A DNA stretch of 26,341 nt from the NCBI GenBank assembly GCA_016935715.1, contig JAFGQJ010000327.1, forward strand, positions 1 through 26,341, in the 5' to 3' direction. This stretch comes from Spirochaetales bacterium (GTDB taxonomy: Bacteria; Spirochaetota; Spirochaetia; SZUA-6; DRHE01). Below are positions 6,869 to 15,200 of the stretch, one piece after another. Each line of letters opens with the position of its first letter. Position 1 is the first letter of the stretch. A program made the translations under genes and the position numbers. The notes beneath the pieces are model-generated. The model had not been told where the DNA came from and did no database searches. It saw only the letters and a program-made list of their open reading frames with translations.

Positions 6869-8212
6869 GTGGTATTGACGATCGTTTTTGGAATCATCGG
6901 TTTCGGAATCATGGTGTTCGTGCACGAGCTCGGGCACTTCATCGCGGCCAAACGGGTCGGCATCGGGGTGGAAACCTTCTCCCTGGGATGGGGGAGGAAG
7001 ATCGTCGGATTCGACTACAAGGGCACGAATTACCGGATCTCCATGCTTCCCTTCGGCGGCTACTGCAAGCTCAAGGGGGAGGATCCCTACAACGCCCAGG
7101 AGCAGAGGGAGGACGGGACGTTTTTCGCCGCTCCGCCGTGGAAGCGGATCGTGACCTCCGCTGCCGGCCCCCTGGCCAACGTGCTGTTCGCCGTGCTGGT
7201 GCTCACCCTGATCTGGTGGGTCGGGTTCAACGTGCACACGGACGGGAACCGGATAGTCCTGGCCTCCGAGTACGGCGTGGACATCCTCTCCCGGACGCCC
7301 CCGGCAACCCGGGCCGGTCTGCAGACGGGTGACCGGATCGTAGCCGTGGACGGACAGCGGATCAACCATTTCCAGGATCTCCTGGAGACCGTGGCCACGG
7401 CGCCCAACCGGGAGATCGTGCTCACGGTGGAGCGGGAGGGCAGGATGCTCCAGGCAGCCCTGACCCCCGAGCTGGACCTGGACACGGGGGCCGGAAAGAT
7501 CGGTGTGTACGCGTGGCGGGACCCGATCATCGACAAGGTCACCCCGGGCAGCGCCGCCTCTCTGGCCGGGCTTCAGCGGGGAGACCGGGTCACATCCGCC
7601 GGCGGGAAACCGGTCCGGCATACCATCGATTTCTATCAGCAGCTCGAAGGCCGTCCGCAGACGCTGGAGATCGGCTACCAGAGGGAGGGGATCAGCCGGG
7701 AAGCGACCCTGGTTCTGGACTACGACGAGCGGGGCATTGTCAACCTCGGTGCCACCTTCGCCGTAGGCGTGTATCCCACCCAGGAGGTGGGGATTGCCGG
7801 TGCGCTCGCCAAGGGCATCGAGGAAAGCTGGGAGACCTTTCTCATCACAGTGAAGGGCATCGGCCTGCTGTTCAAGGGGGTAAACCTGCGGAACGCCGTG
7901 GCCGGACCCCTGCGAATCACCTACTACGTGGGCTCGGTAGCCACCAGCGGCTTCGGCTTCGGACTGGCCGAGGGGCTGGTCTCCTACTTCCGTTTCCTCT
8001 GCCTGCTGAGCATCGTGCTGTTCATCATCAACCTGCTGCCCATCCCCGGTCTGGACGGCGGGCAGATCCTGGTGTTCGCTCTGGAATCCCTTCGGAGAAG
8101 ACCCCTGCAGCCCAAGGTGATCGCCCGCATCCAGATGATCAGTTTTTCCTTCATCGTGTTGATCGCGGTAGTAGCCACCTTCAGCGACATTCTCTTTTTC
8201 ATGGGGAGGTGA
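6869..8212 (+). CDS. rseP: Site-2 intramembrane metalloprotease RseP
   Basis: About 447 residues. RseP-type site-2 proteases cut transmembrane anti-sigma factors and remnant signal peptides inside the membrane. The zinc motif HELGH lies in the first helix (H19, E20, H23), and the second zinc-site motif NLLPIPGLDGGQ is near the C-terminus. Two PDZ modules lie between, around TPPATRAGLQTGDRIVAVDG and TPGSAASLAGLQRGDRVTSAGG. The frame is open from a TTG at 6851 that overlaps the dxr stop. I prefer GTG 6869 because AGAGGA (6854-6859) is nine bases upstream and the helix then starts at once, as in homologues. The order cdsA-dxr-rseP is common in bacteria. Confidence 0.95.
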   Translation: MVLTIVFGIIGFGIMVFVHELGHFIAAKRVGIGVETFSLGWGRKIVGFDYKGTNYRISMLPFGGYCKLKGEDPYNAQEQREDGTFFAAPPWKRIVTSAAGPLANVLFAVLVLTLIWWVGFNVHTDGNRIVLASEYGVDILSRTPPATRAGLQTGDRIVAVDGQRINHFQDLLETVATAPNREIVLTVEREGRMLQAALTPELDLDTGAGKIGVYAWRDPIIDKVTPGSAASLAGLQRGDRVTSAGGKPVRHTIDFYQQLEGRPQTLEIGYQREGISREATLVLDYDERGIVNLGATFAVGVYPTQEVGIAGALAKGIEESWETFLITVKGIGLLFKGVNLRNAVAGPLRITYYVGSVATSGFGFGLAEGLVSYFRFLCLLSIVLFIINLLPIPGLDGGQILVFALESLRRRPLQPKVIARIQMISFSFIVLIAVVATFSDILFFMGR

Positions 8213-8216
8213 CGGG

Positions 8217-8837
8217 ATGAAACGTCGCATTGTCTGTTTCTGCGAGCACGGCTTCGATGCGGATATACCCGACTCGATCAACCTGGCGGAAGATCCGGAG
8301 GCGGAACAGGCGATACTCAGCGGGGAATTCCTGAGCATCCGCTGCCCGAACTGCGGCAAGGTGCTGAAACCGGAGTTTCCCGTTCTGATCGAGGATCCGC
8401 AGGCGGAGAACAGCATCTTCCTTGTTCCAGAGCTGGATCGGGCGGCCTTTTTCCGCGGTTCCCTGGCCTATTCACTGCGGGAGGCAAATCGGGTGGCGAT
8501 CGGCTATGAAGAGCTGGTGGAAAAATTCCTTCTCAAACAGTACGATCTCGACGACAGGGTGATCGAGGTCGTGAAGTACTATCTGCTGAGCAAGGTCATG
8601 GAGGAGGAGGGAGACAAGGAGGTGCGCATCCTGTTTTCCAGGACAGAAGGGGAGAGCGCTTTGTTCAACGTGCTGGGATTGAAGGAGAATGAAGTCGGCA
8701 TCCTGAAGGTACCCCTGCAAACGGTGCACAAGGTGGCCTCCCAGCTGGAGGAGAAGAAGCACGAGCCTCCGTTCTCCGATATTCTCAAGGCTCCCTACGT
8801 TTCGATCAACAATCTGCTGATGGAAGGTCCGGATTGA
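8217..8837 (+). CDS. CpXC zinc-ribbon-like protein
   Basis: 206 residues, predicted cytosolic. The N-terminal part has two cysteine pairs, VCFCEHG (C7, C9) and IRCPNCGK (C43, C46), spaced as in the CpXC domain, which is thought to bind a metal. The C-terminal half (about 85-200) is charged and helical with no recognised motif. It starts four bases after rseP, with GGAGGTG in front, and its stop overlaps the TTG start of the next gene, so it is part of the same operon. I recall a CpXC gene in this position in Treponema. The function is unknown. Confidence 0.72.
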   Translation: MKRRIVCFCEHGFDADIPDSINLAEDPEAEQAILSGEFLSIRCPNCGKVLKPEFPVLIEDPQAENSIFLVPELDRAAFFRGSLAYSLREANRVAIGYEELVEKFLLKQYDLDDRVIEVVKYYLLSKVMEEEGDKEVRILFSRTEGESALFNVLGLKENEVGILKVPLQTVHKVASQLEEKKHEPPFSDILKAPYVSINNLLMEGPD

Positions 8838-10810
8838 GACGCCCGATACTCGTCTGCCTGCTGCTGCTGGCGGGCTCCGCCCTGCTTTTTGCCCAGTTCC
8901 CCGTCGCCCTCAGCCATTACGGCAAGATCAATGACCTGATCTATGACGCCGAGAGACGGGTGTTGTTCTCAGCCGGAGAGGACGGCACGGTACGAATCTG
9001 GAATGCGGAGGCGGGTCAGCTCATCGATGTGGTTCGCATCTCCCACAAACCGCTTCAGCGCCTGGCTGTTCATCCAACCGAGCAGCACCTGGCCGTCCTG
9101 GTGGGGGATTCGCTTCAGGGCAATACGCTGGAGGTGTGGAACTGGCAGCGCCGGCAGAGGCTGTTCGGCGTGGATTCGGGCTCACAGCTGATGCACTTCG
9201 CCTATTCCCCCGGGGGTACCTACCTGTTCTACAGCAGGGCGGACTACAAAAGCCTTACCGCGGTGAATCCCAGGACGGGGAGGGTCCTGCCCTACATGGG
9301 AAGGGGCTTCGGGATCGTCTCCTACTTCACGGTTGCCCGAAACGAGGGCAACATCATGACCTATCAGCCCTCCGGCTCGATCACCTATTGGGATATCCGC
9401 AGCGGACGGATGGTAAAGCAGCTCAGGGCGCCGGCGGATCTGGAGACGGTCTGCATCTCCCCCAACAACCGCTACATCGCAGCATCCATGGGCGATCAAC
9501 TGCTCGTTGTCGACATCCTGAGCGGCGAGGTGGTGGATCGCAGCCGCGTGGGGGGAATAGTCGACTTGAGTTTTTCCACCGCGGGGAACGAGATTGCCGG
9601 TGTCGTGGAAGGGGAAGGGGGCAGAGAGGCGAAGAAGTGGTACTTCGGAGGCAGGTTCCTGATCGAGCTGTCCACTTCCTTCGCCGGGCGCTTCCCGGCT
9701 CTGAACCGCATCGCCTACGGCGATCGGGATCTGTACCTGGCCACCTCCGACGGCACGATCGCCGTCGGGGCTGCAGGGGGAGAGGCGACCGTCGTGGTGG
9801 AGGACACCCGCAGAGGGATATCCGATTTCGCTTTTTGGGGCGGTGAGGCTGCGGTCGCTTCGAGCTCCGAGATCGTGATTTTCGACTCGGAGTTTTTCCT
9901 GCCCACCTATGATCCGGATGCCGGGCAGGGGCCGGATGTGCGGGAGATCCGTTACTCCAACCCTTTTTCCTGCGACGTGGGCATCACGTATCTGGACGCT
10001 CAGCGGCTGTTGATCTGGTGCAGAGGCGGGCAGGAGGGAAAGGCGGCTGTGCTGGACACCTGGTACGGGAATGTTCATGATCTCCCGGTAGAGCTCGGAT
10101 CGCCGATCCGCCATGTGTGGGCCTCGGAGCAGGGGATCATAGTAGTCCAGGACAGCGGCCGCTGCCGGATCCTGGACCCCGACACCTATGCCGTCACCTT
10201 CCAGTATAACGCCCCGGGAATGAACCGGTTGATTCAGATCTTCGGCGACACGCTCATCGGCGCGAAAACCCATCTGTCCGCCCTGAGCGGACCGCTCCTG
10301 CAGATCAACCGGCGGACGGGAGAGACAGTACCGATCCAGGATCCAAGCCTGTTCGTTTACGATCTTTTCTACGACGGGGCGGACCGGGGAGGGGGATTGT
10401 ACACCCTGGCCGTGGAGCAGAACGCCGGACGGGTTCGCACCGTGGTCAAGGTCCGCACCGGATTCGCCTTCGAGCGCAGCAGGGTGCTCAAGAGCTTCGA
10501 CGGCGAGGACCTGGGAGCGACCCTTACCGGGGATCGGTCGGGGGGCGTGTTCACCAGTCTGGGATACGGAGCGGTAACGGTGTTTCGCAATTCCCGGACG
10601 GAAACCCTGGATCCTTCCGGCCAGATACCACGGAAGCTGGCGGTTCACAACGGCAAGATCTTCTCGCTGAACAGGGATTCATCGATCTCGGTGTGGGAAC
10701 TTTCTTCCCGCCGGCTGCTTTACAACATCCAGTTGTTCGAAGACCGGAGCTGGGGCGCCATGAGCCCGGATGGAGTGATCCGTCTCAGTCGTGAGGAGGA
10801 TTCGCACTAA
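8834..10810 (+). CDS. Exported WD40-like beta-propeller protein
   Basis: 658 residues from TTG 8834 (GGAAGG upstream; overlaps the preceding stop). The N-terminus MRRPILVCLLLLAGSALLFAQ is a signal peptide with a likely cut near residue 20, so the protein acts in the periplasm or outer envelope. WD40-like blades are visible at GEDGTVRIWNAEAGQ (about 49-63), LEVWNWQRRQRL, GSITYWDIRSGRMVKQL and SISVWELSSRRLL, with weaker repeats between. Such propellers are protein-binding scaffolds. Its place next to rseP suggests an envelope role, but no partner is evident. The last 26 bases overlap comFB on the other strand. Confidence 0.8.
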   Translation: MRRPILVCLLLLAGSALLFAQFPVALSHYGKINDLIYDAERRVLFSAGEDGTVRIWNAEAGQLIDVVRISHKPLQRLAVHPTEQHLAVLVGDSLQGNTLEVWNWQRRQRLFGVDSGSQLMHFAYSPGGTYLFYSRADYKSLTAVNPRTGRVLPYMGRGFGIVSYFTVARNEGNIMTYQPSGSITYWDIRSGRMVKQLRAPADLETVCISPNNRYIAASMGDQLLVVDILSGEVVDRSRVGGIVDLSFSTAGNEIAGVVEGEGGREAKKWYFGGRFLIELSTSFAGRFPALNRIAYGDRDLYLATSDGTIAVGAAGGEATVVVEDTRRGISDFAFWGGEAAVASSSEIVIFDSEFFLPTYDPDAGQGPDVREIRYSNPFSCDVGITYLDAQRLLIWCRGGQEGKAAVLDTWYGNVHDLPVELGSPIRHVWASEQGIIVVQDSGRCRILDPDTYAVTFQYNAPGMNRLIQIFGDTLIGAKTHLSALSGPLLQINRRTGETVPIQDPSLFVYDLFYDGADRGGGLYTLAVEQNAGRVRTVVKVRTGFAFERSRVLKSFDGEDLGATLTGDRSGGVFTSLGYGAVTVFRNSRTETLDPSGQIPRKLAVHNGKIFSLNRDSSISVWELSSRRLLYNIQLFEDRSWGAMSPDGVIRLSREEDSH

Positions 10811-11075
10811 CCTTGCGAATGCCGTCGCGGACGGCCCGGCGAATTTCTGCCAGATAGGCATCCCGCTCCTCAGCGTCGACGTAAACGGAGTCGAGCAGGG
10901 ACACACGATAGCGGGGGCGGACCTGGTTCAGCGCATAGGCGGCCACATCCAGGATGCACTCACTGCAGGTGCACAGACCGGGACTTTCGGGAACCTGCCT
11001 GGCGATCTCCGCGACAACCAGTTCCTCCGCCTCGTTGACCAGGCTGTCGAAATCGTATTGATCCTTGAATCCCAT
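10785..11075 (-). CDS. ComFB-family protein
   Basis: 96 residues. The centre carries the ComFB hallmark: CTCSEC (C35, C37, C40) followed by ILDVAAYALNQVRPRYRVSL, matching the family pattern CxCxxCxxDVxAxALNxLPPxY. ComFB was named in the Bacillus competence operon. Members in cyanobacteria have been reported to bind cyclic di-nucleotides such as c-di-GMP. It is the last gene of the rpsF-dnaB run, nine bases after dnaB, with no clear Shine-Dalgarno. Its 3' end lies inside the opposite-strand WD40 gene. A c-di-GMP role here is inference, though a PilZ protein is also encoded nearby. Confidence 0.8.
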   Translation of the reverse strand: MGFKDQYDFDSLVNEAEELVVAEIARQVPESPGLCTCSECILDVAAYALNQVRPRYRVSLLDSVYVDAEERDAYLAEIRRAVRDGIRKVSANPPHD

Positions 11076-11084
11076 ATCTGAAAC

Positions 11085-12422
11085 TTACGAGCCTTTGGCC
11101 AGATTTTCGAACTTCGTGTATTCCGGTATGAAGGCGATCTTCAGGTTCCCCACCGGGCCGTTCCTCTGTTTGGCCACGATCAGATCCGTTTCGATATTCC
11201 GGGGCAGCTCTTCCTGGCTGTCTCCTGCAAGCCTTTCCCGGTGAAGGAAGATCACCACGTCCGCGTCCTGTTCGATGGAGCCGGACTCTCGGAGGTCCGC
11301 CAGGTTGGGCTGCTTGCCCTCGCTCTCCCTGCGCACCTGGGACAGGGCGACGACCGGAATGTCCAGTTCCCGGGCCAGAGCTTTCAAAGAGCGGCTGATC
11401 TCGGCGATCTGTTCGTGACGCGCCAGCTCCCGGTTTTCCGAGGTGATCAGGGTAAGGTAGTCGATGAAGATGATGGCCACATTGAACTGGTGGCGCATGC
11501 GGCGCGCCAGGGCACGGAGATCCAGGAGCCGCAGCGAGGGGGTGTCCTCGATGTACAGAGGCGCTTCGTAGATCTTGCTGGCCGCTTCGGTCAGCTTGTG
11601 GAAATCCGACGGTTTCAGGAATCCCGAGCGGAGGCTGTTGGAGCGAATGCGGGCTTCGCTGGCCAGCATCCGCTGCATCAGGGCCATGCTGGACATCTCC
11701 AGAGTGAAGAAGCCGACCGGGAATTTGTTGTGGATCGCCATGTTTGCCGCCATGGTCAGGGCGAGGGCGGTTTTCCCGACCGACGGCCTGGCCCCGATCA
11801 CGATGAACTCGGAGTTCTGAAAGCCGCTGGTCAGGGTATCCAGCTCTGAAAAGCCCGAGGGGATCCCGATGTAGGCGTCTTTCGTATGGTAGAGCTTCTC
11901 GATGGCTTCGATCGTCCTGGAAACGATCTCCTTTGCCGGTTGGAATGTGCCGGTGTGCTGCTTGTCGGTGATTTCGAAGATCTGCCGCTCCGCCTCTTCG
12001 ATGATCAGCCGCACCTCCCGGGTGTCATCGAAGGAATCGGAGACGATGGAGGAGGCGATCCTGGCGAGATTCCTGCGGATGCTGCAATCCTGAACGATCT
12101 GTGCGTAGTAGCGGACATTGGCGCTGGTCGGCACGGCCGAGGTCAGTCTGGACACGTAGGCTGCCCCGCCGCATGTCTCCAGGAGGTTCTGGTTCTTGAG
12201 TTCCTCGGTGAGAGTGATCAGATCGATCGCTTCGTTTTTCTCGAAGAGGCTGAGGATCGCCTGGTAGATGCGCTGATGAGCCGTTCTATAGAAGTCTTCA
12301 GGTCTGAGATAGTGGACCACCGTGCCCAGTGCATCCGTATCCAGCAGCAACGCTCCCAGGGTGGCGATTTCCGCGTCCTGGTTGTTGGGAGGGATCTTGT
12401 CTTTCAGCCCCGTCGTTGCCAT
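11085..12422 (-). CDS. dnaB: Replicative DNA helicase DnaB
   Basis: 445 residues. This hexameric helicase unwinds the fork and binds primase. The N-terminal helical domain (PPNNQDAEIATLGALLLD through ATSANVRYYAQIV-like segments) is complete. The RecA-like C-terminal domain has Walker A GARPSVGKTAL, FTLEMS, Walker B IIFIDYLTLI, ALSQVRRESEGKQP and the ESGSIEQDADVVIFLHRE segment. No intein interrupts it. It is nine bases downstream of rplI, as in many bacteria where rplI and dnaB are adjacent. The ATG at 12420-12422 has only a weak purine-rich region in front, so it may depend on coupling with rplI. Confidence 0.97.
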   Translation of the reverse strand: MATTGLKDKIPPNNQDAEIATLGALLLDTDALGTVVHYLRPEDFYRTAHQRIYQAILSLFEKNEAIDLITLTEELKNQNLLETCGGAAYVSRLTSAVPTSANVRYYAQIVQDCSIRRNLARIASSIVSDSFDDTREVRLIIEEAERQIFEITDKQHTGTFQPAKEIVSRTIEAIEKLYHTKDAYIGIPSGFSELDTLTSGFQNSEFIVIGARPSVGKTALALTMAANMAIHNKFPVGFFTLEMSSMALMQRMLASEARIRSNSLRSGFLKPSDFHKLTEAASKIYEAPLYIEDTPSLRLLDLRALARRMRHQFNVAIIFIDYLTLITSENRELARHEQIAEISRSLKALARELDIPVVALSQVRRESEGKQPNLADLRESGSIEQDADVVIFLHRERLAGDSQEELPRNIETDLIVAKQRNGPVGNLKIAFIPEYTKFENLAKGS

Positions 12423-12431
12423 GGGCGTAGT

Positions 12432-12887
12432 TTATTTCTCTTCCGCGGCCTCTACCAGTACATTGATTTGGGCTTCTTCGTTGCCGTACAGCTTGACTTT
12501 CACCGCGTGGCTTCCCACCATGCGGATATTGTGTTCGGGAACCTCGACTCGTTTTCTCTCGATGGAGTATCCCCGTTTTTCGAGCTCCTGGACCACCATG
12601 GCGTTGTTTACCGAACCGAACAGCTTGCCGCTTTCTCCGGCGGGCATGGAGAAAACCAGCTCTTCGGCTTCCAGCCTCTCCTTGAGGCTCATTGCCTCAC
12701 GGCGCTTATCCTCCTTGCGCTGCTCTATGGCCGCCCGCCTGGTTTCCAGCTGGGAGAGATTCTGTTTGGTGTAGGGCACGGCGAAATTTTTAGGGATGAG
12801 GAAATTCCGGGCGTAGCCGCGGGCCACCTCCCGGATGTCGCCCTCTTCTCCAAGGCCGGCCACGTCCTGATTCAAGATCACCTTCAT
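12432..12887 (-). CDS. rplI: 50S ribosomal protein L9 (bL9)
   Basis: 151 residues. The rRNA-binding N-domain reads MKVILNQDVAGLGEEGDIREVARGYARNFLIP, followed by the long connecting helix (about residues 40-75) and the C-domain ending in VKLYGNEEAQINVLVEAAEEK. The start is uncertain. An in-frame ATG four codons upstream (12897-12899) is only two bases from AAAGGAG, while the family-standard ATG at 12885-12887 is 14 bases from it. I follow the family N-terminus. The upstream DUF2232 stop codon lies between the two ATGs, so coupling is likely. Confidence 0.96.
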   Translation of the reverse strand: MKVILNQDVAGLGEEGDIREVARGYARNFLIPKNFAVPYTKQNLSQLETRRAAIEQRKEDKRREAMSLKERLEAEELVFSMPAGESGKLFGSVNNAMVVQELEKRGYSIERKRVEVPEHNIRMVGSHAVKVKLYGNEEAQINVLVEAAEEK

Positions 12888-12891
12888 ATCG

Positions 12892-13905
12892 TTATACATT
12901 GCTCCTTTCTTTGCTTCGGTATTTCAACCACACTTCGGATACGCCCAATCCCGGAACGAGGATCAGGATCGCCAATCCTATTCTCGGGGTCATGGCCAGG
13001 ATGACGATCGCCGCGATCAGCATCCAGCGGACTCCCGGACGAACATTCAGTTTCTTCAACAGGAAACGGATGACTGCCAGGCCGGAAATGCCGTAGAGAA
13101 AAACCAGGATGAGCAGGGCGTTCCAGGCGGGCACGGCCAGCATCTCCGAGGGAACGATCAGCGTGAGCACGACCAGCGCCAGAGTTGCGATCAGCGGCCA
13201 GAGGTACCTGTCCGGAAGCTTGAAGTCCGCAATCCGGGTGAGCCCCGGACGCCTCCCGACGGAACGGGCACCGATGATCGTTCCCAGCCACCAGGAGAAG
13301 GCAAGCACGAGGAAGTAGTAGAACAGATAGCTGCGCAGCAGGATCGAATTGATCAGCTCGAGCAGCGCTGCCGTCTGCAGCGGCTGGACCCCGGCGGTGC
13401 CGGCGGCCGATTGCGAGGCCGCAATGGCGCTGTTCATCACCTCTATCCGCGCTCCGATGAACTCCTGTACACCGGTGACGAAGGGCTCGTTTCCCCGCAG
13501 GTAGAGCAGCAGCGGCACGGACAGGAGCCCGGCAATGACTGTGGCGATCACCAGGCGTGTTACCCGCGGGTAACGAGGGGCCTGCAGCTCGGGACTCATC
13601 TCCGGCAGCTGGATCAGGGTCAGGCCCCCGATCAGAAGCGCGGACACGGCCACGTCCAGGATCAGAAACGGTGCGGCCGGTGAGAGGCCGCCTCCGGCTG
13701 CAGCGGGGTCTGCCGTCGTCCACCTGCGCGCCAGCAGCAGCCCTGCCAGCAGGATCAGCAGCAGGGAGAGCACGGCACCCGCCGCGAAGGCTTTCTTCCC
13801 GCGCCGTATATAGAGAACCTGCAGGGGTATGAGGAAGAGAATGGGACCCATCCCCAGTCGATAGAGAAGAGTCGATACGGCGGCGAAGACGAGGATCTCG
13901 ATCAA
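12892..13905 (-). CDS. Polytopic membrane protein, DUF2232/YybS-like
   Basis: 337 residues from a TTG at 13903-13905, one base after the rpsR stop. About seven to nine hydrophobic segments cover most of the protein, with a polar loop near residues 130-170 and basic loops such as RSVGRRPGLTRIADFKLPDRY. DUF2232 (YybS) proteins lie between rpsR and rplI in many Firmicutes and other bacteria, and position and topology both fit here. The function is unknown. Start-site support is weak (GAGAAG four bases before TTG), and an internal start cannot be excluded. Confidence 0.7.
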   Translation of the reverse strand: MIEILVFAAVSTLLYRLGMGPILFLIPLQVLYIRRGKKAFAAGAVLSLLLILLAGLLLARRWTTADPAAAGGGLSPAAPFLILDVAVSALLIGGLTLIQLPEMSPELQAPRYPRVTRLVIATVIAGLLSVPLLLYLRGNEPFVTGVQEFIGARIEVMNSAIAASQSAAGTAGVQPLQTAALLELINSILLRSYLFYYFLVLAFSWWLGTIIGARSVGRRPGLTRIADFKLPDRYLWPLIATLALVVLTLIVPSEMLAVPAWNALLILVFLYGISGLAVIRFLLKKLNVRPGVRWMLIAAIVILAMTPRIGLAILILVPGLGVSEVWLKYRSKERSNV

Positions 13906-13906
13906 T

Positions 13907-14674
13907 TTACTTCTCGACGAACGGCAGCAGTGCCAGTATCCTCGCTTGCTTGATGGCCGCGGACAATTGTCGTTGATGCTTGGGACAGGTTCCCGTGATG
14001 CGCCGCGGCAGGATCTTTCCGCGGTCGGTGATGAAGCGGCGCAGCGTGTCCGGATCCCGGTAGCTCACATCGGACTTTTTGCTGCAGAACTTGCAGTACT
14101 TGCGCCTGTAGAATGTCCGGTACCTGGATCTGCCGCCGCCCCGCCGGGGGCGGGAATCGCTGTCGTCCCGGTCGAAGGATCGGCCCCGCCTCCTGTCATC
14201 TCTCTGCTCCGAATCGCCCTGCGGCCGTTCAGGCCGAGCCCGCTGCGGCTCGCGGCTGCGGGATTCGTCTCTGGTTTCCCCGGCGGTAGCGGATGGAGCC
14301 CCTTCGCCGGGTGCCTCCGCCTTGGGCTTCGCCGCCGCTTCGACGGTCTCGGCGGGGGCTTCACTGGTTTCAGCGGCCGCCTGTTCGGCTTCCCCCGCTG
14401 CTTCCGGTTTTTCGTCGGCTGCCGCGGCTTCCACCTCGGCTTTCTCCGCTTCGGCTGCCGGCTTCTCCGCGGCAGGTTTTGCAGCAGGTTTCGCCGCAGG
14501 CTCGGCAGGCTCGGCTGCCTCCACAGCAGGCTCGGCAGGCTCGGCAGGCTCGGCTGCCTCCACAGGCTCGGCGCTCTGCGGCTCTGCGGCCGCCGTCTCC
14601 ACCGCCGCGCTCTCGGCAGCGGTTTCGGCGCTGTCCGCTTCGACCGGTTTTTCTACTTTATTTTCATCACTCAT
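13907..14674 (-). CDS. rpsR: 30S ribosomal protein S18 (bS18) with a very long N-terminal extension
   Basis: 255 residues, against about 75-95 in most bacteria. The S18 core is confined to residues 188-255: YCKFCSKK (C194, C197), RRFITDRGKILPRRITGTCPKHQRQL (C230, H233) and IKQARILALLPF; the Cys/His set suggests a bound zinc. Residues 1-130 are Ala/Glu/Pro-rich, with EPA and KPA repeats, and residues 135-187 are Arg/Asp/Gly-rich. The frame is continuous and the ATG follows AGGAGG by eight bases, so the extension is probably translated. S18 pairs with S6 on the 30S platform; rpsF and ssb are upstream in the operon. Confidence 0.95.
   Translation of the reverse strand: MSDENKVEKPVEADSAETAAESAAVETAAAEPQSAEPVEAAEPAEPAEPAVEAAEPAEPAAKPAAKPAAEKPAAEAEKAEVEAAAADEKPEAAGEAEQAAAETSEAPAETVEAAAKPKAEAPGEGAPSATAGETRDESRSREPQRARPERPQGDSEQRDDRRRGRSFDRDDSDSRPRRGGGRSRYRTFYRRKYCKFCSKKSDVSYRDPDTLRRFITDRGKILPRRITGTCPKHQRQLSAAIKQARILALLPFVEK
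14496..14564 (-). repeat. In-frame short tandem repeat in rpsR
   Basis: Two imperfect copies of a 30-base block lie head to tail (14496-14525 and 14526-14564). The second has an extra 9-base unit GCAGGCTCG. Within each block the 9-base unit repeats. On the coding strand this gives the AEP/EPA tripeptide repeats of the S18 extension. Because units are multiples of three, slippage would change the length of the extension without breaking the frame. Confidence 0.75.
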
Positions 14675-14740
14675 GCAGGAATCCTCCTATTACAATATAA
14701 CGATAAACTATACAGAAATGATTGCGCGGGCCGCCGGCTC

Positions 14741-15166
14741 TCAGAACGGGATATCGTCGTCGAAGTCGTCAGCCTGCGGGATATCCGGAGCGGAATACTG
14801 CTCCTGTCGGCTGGGTGCACTGCGGGTACCCTGATCCGCACCCCTGCTTCCCAGCAGCTGGATGTTGTTCACGAAGATCTCGACGCGGCTTCGGGGTTGA
14901 CCGTCCTGCTCCCAGCGGTCCTGCCGCAGCTCGCCCTGGATGCCGATCTGCTTGCCCTTGACCAGATACTGGGCCAGAGCTTCCGCTCTCTTGCCGATCA
15001 GCACGCAGTTGAAGAAATTCCCCTCATCCTGCCACGTATCGTCTTTCTTGACCCGCCGGTTGACTGCCAGGGAAAGGTTGGCGATCGCGAAGCCGGTATT
15101 GGTATACTTCAGCTCCACATCCCTGGTGAGTCTGCCGACCAGGACCACTTCATTGATGTCAGCCAT
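14741..15166 (-). CDS. ssb: Single-stranded DNA-binding protein
   Basis: 141 residues. The OB fold occupies about residues 1-105 (INEVVLVGRLTRDVELKYT, FNCVLIGKRAEALAQYLVKG, IQGELRQDRW, VEIFVNNIQLLG). A short Gln/Ser-rich linker leads to the acidic tip DDFDDDIPF that docks partner proteins. Length is typical of spirochaete and Gram-positive SSBs. The ATG follows AGGAG by eight bases. It sits between rpsF and rpsR as in many bacteria. The 66-base gap to rpsR is AT-rich and has a TATAGT box (14707-14712, minus strand) that could be an internal promoter, but without a good -35. Confidence 0.97.
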   Translation of the reverse strand: MADINEVVLVGRLTRDVELKYTNTGFAIANLSLAVNRRVKKDDTWQDEGNFFNCVLIGKRAEALAQYLVKGKQIGIQGELRQDRWEQDGQPRSRVEIFVNNIQLLGSRGADQGTRSAPSRQEQYSAPDIPQADDFDDDIPF

Positions 15167-15200
15167 TGAACTTGCTCCTGTTATAAAATACTTGTCTGCG

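Noticed and set aside
6710..8416. 568-codon open frame on the minus strand
   Set aside because: It lies opposite dxr, rseP and the CpXC gene, and its His/Gly/Gln-rich translation is typical of the antisense of GC-rich genes.
9182..10648. 488-codon open frame on the minus strand
   Set aside because: Antisense shadow of the WD40-like gene; no domain and no ribosome site.
13946..15169. 407-codon plus-strand frame opposite rpsR and ssb
   Set aside because: The Gly/Arg/Leu/Phe repeats mirror the GC-rich rpsR repeat on the other strand; the minus-strand genes are certain.
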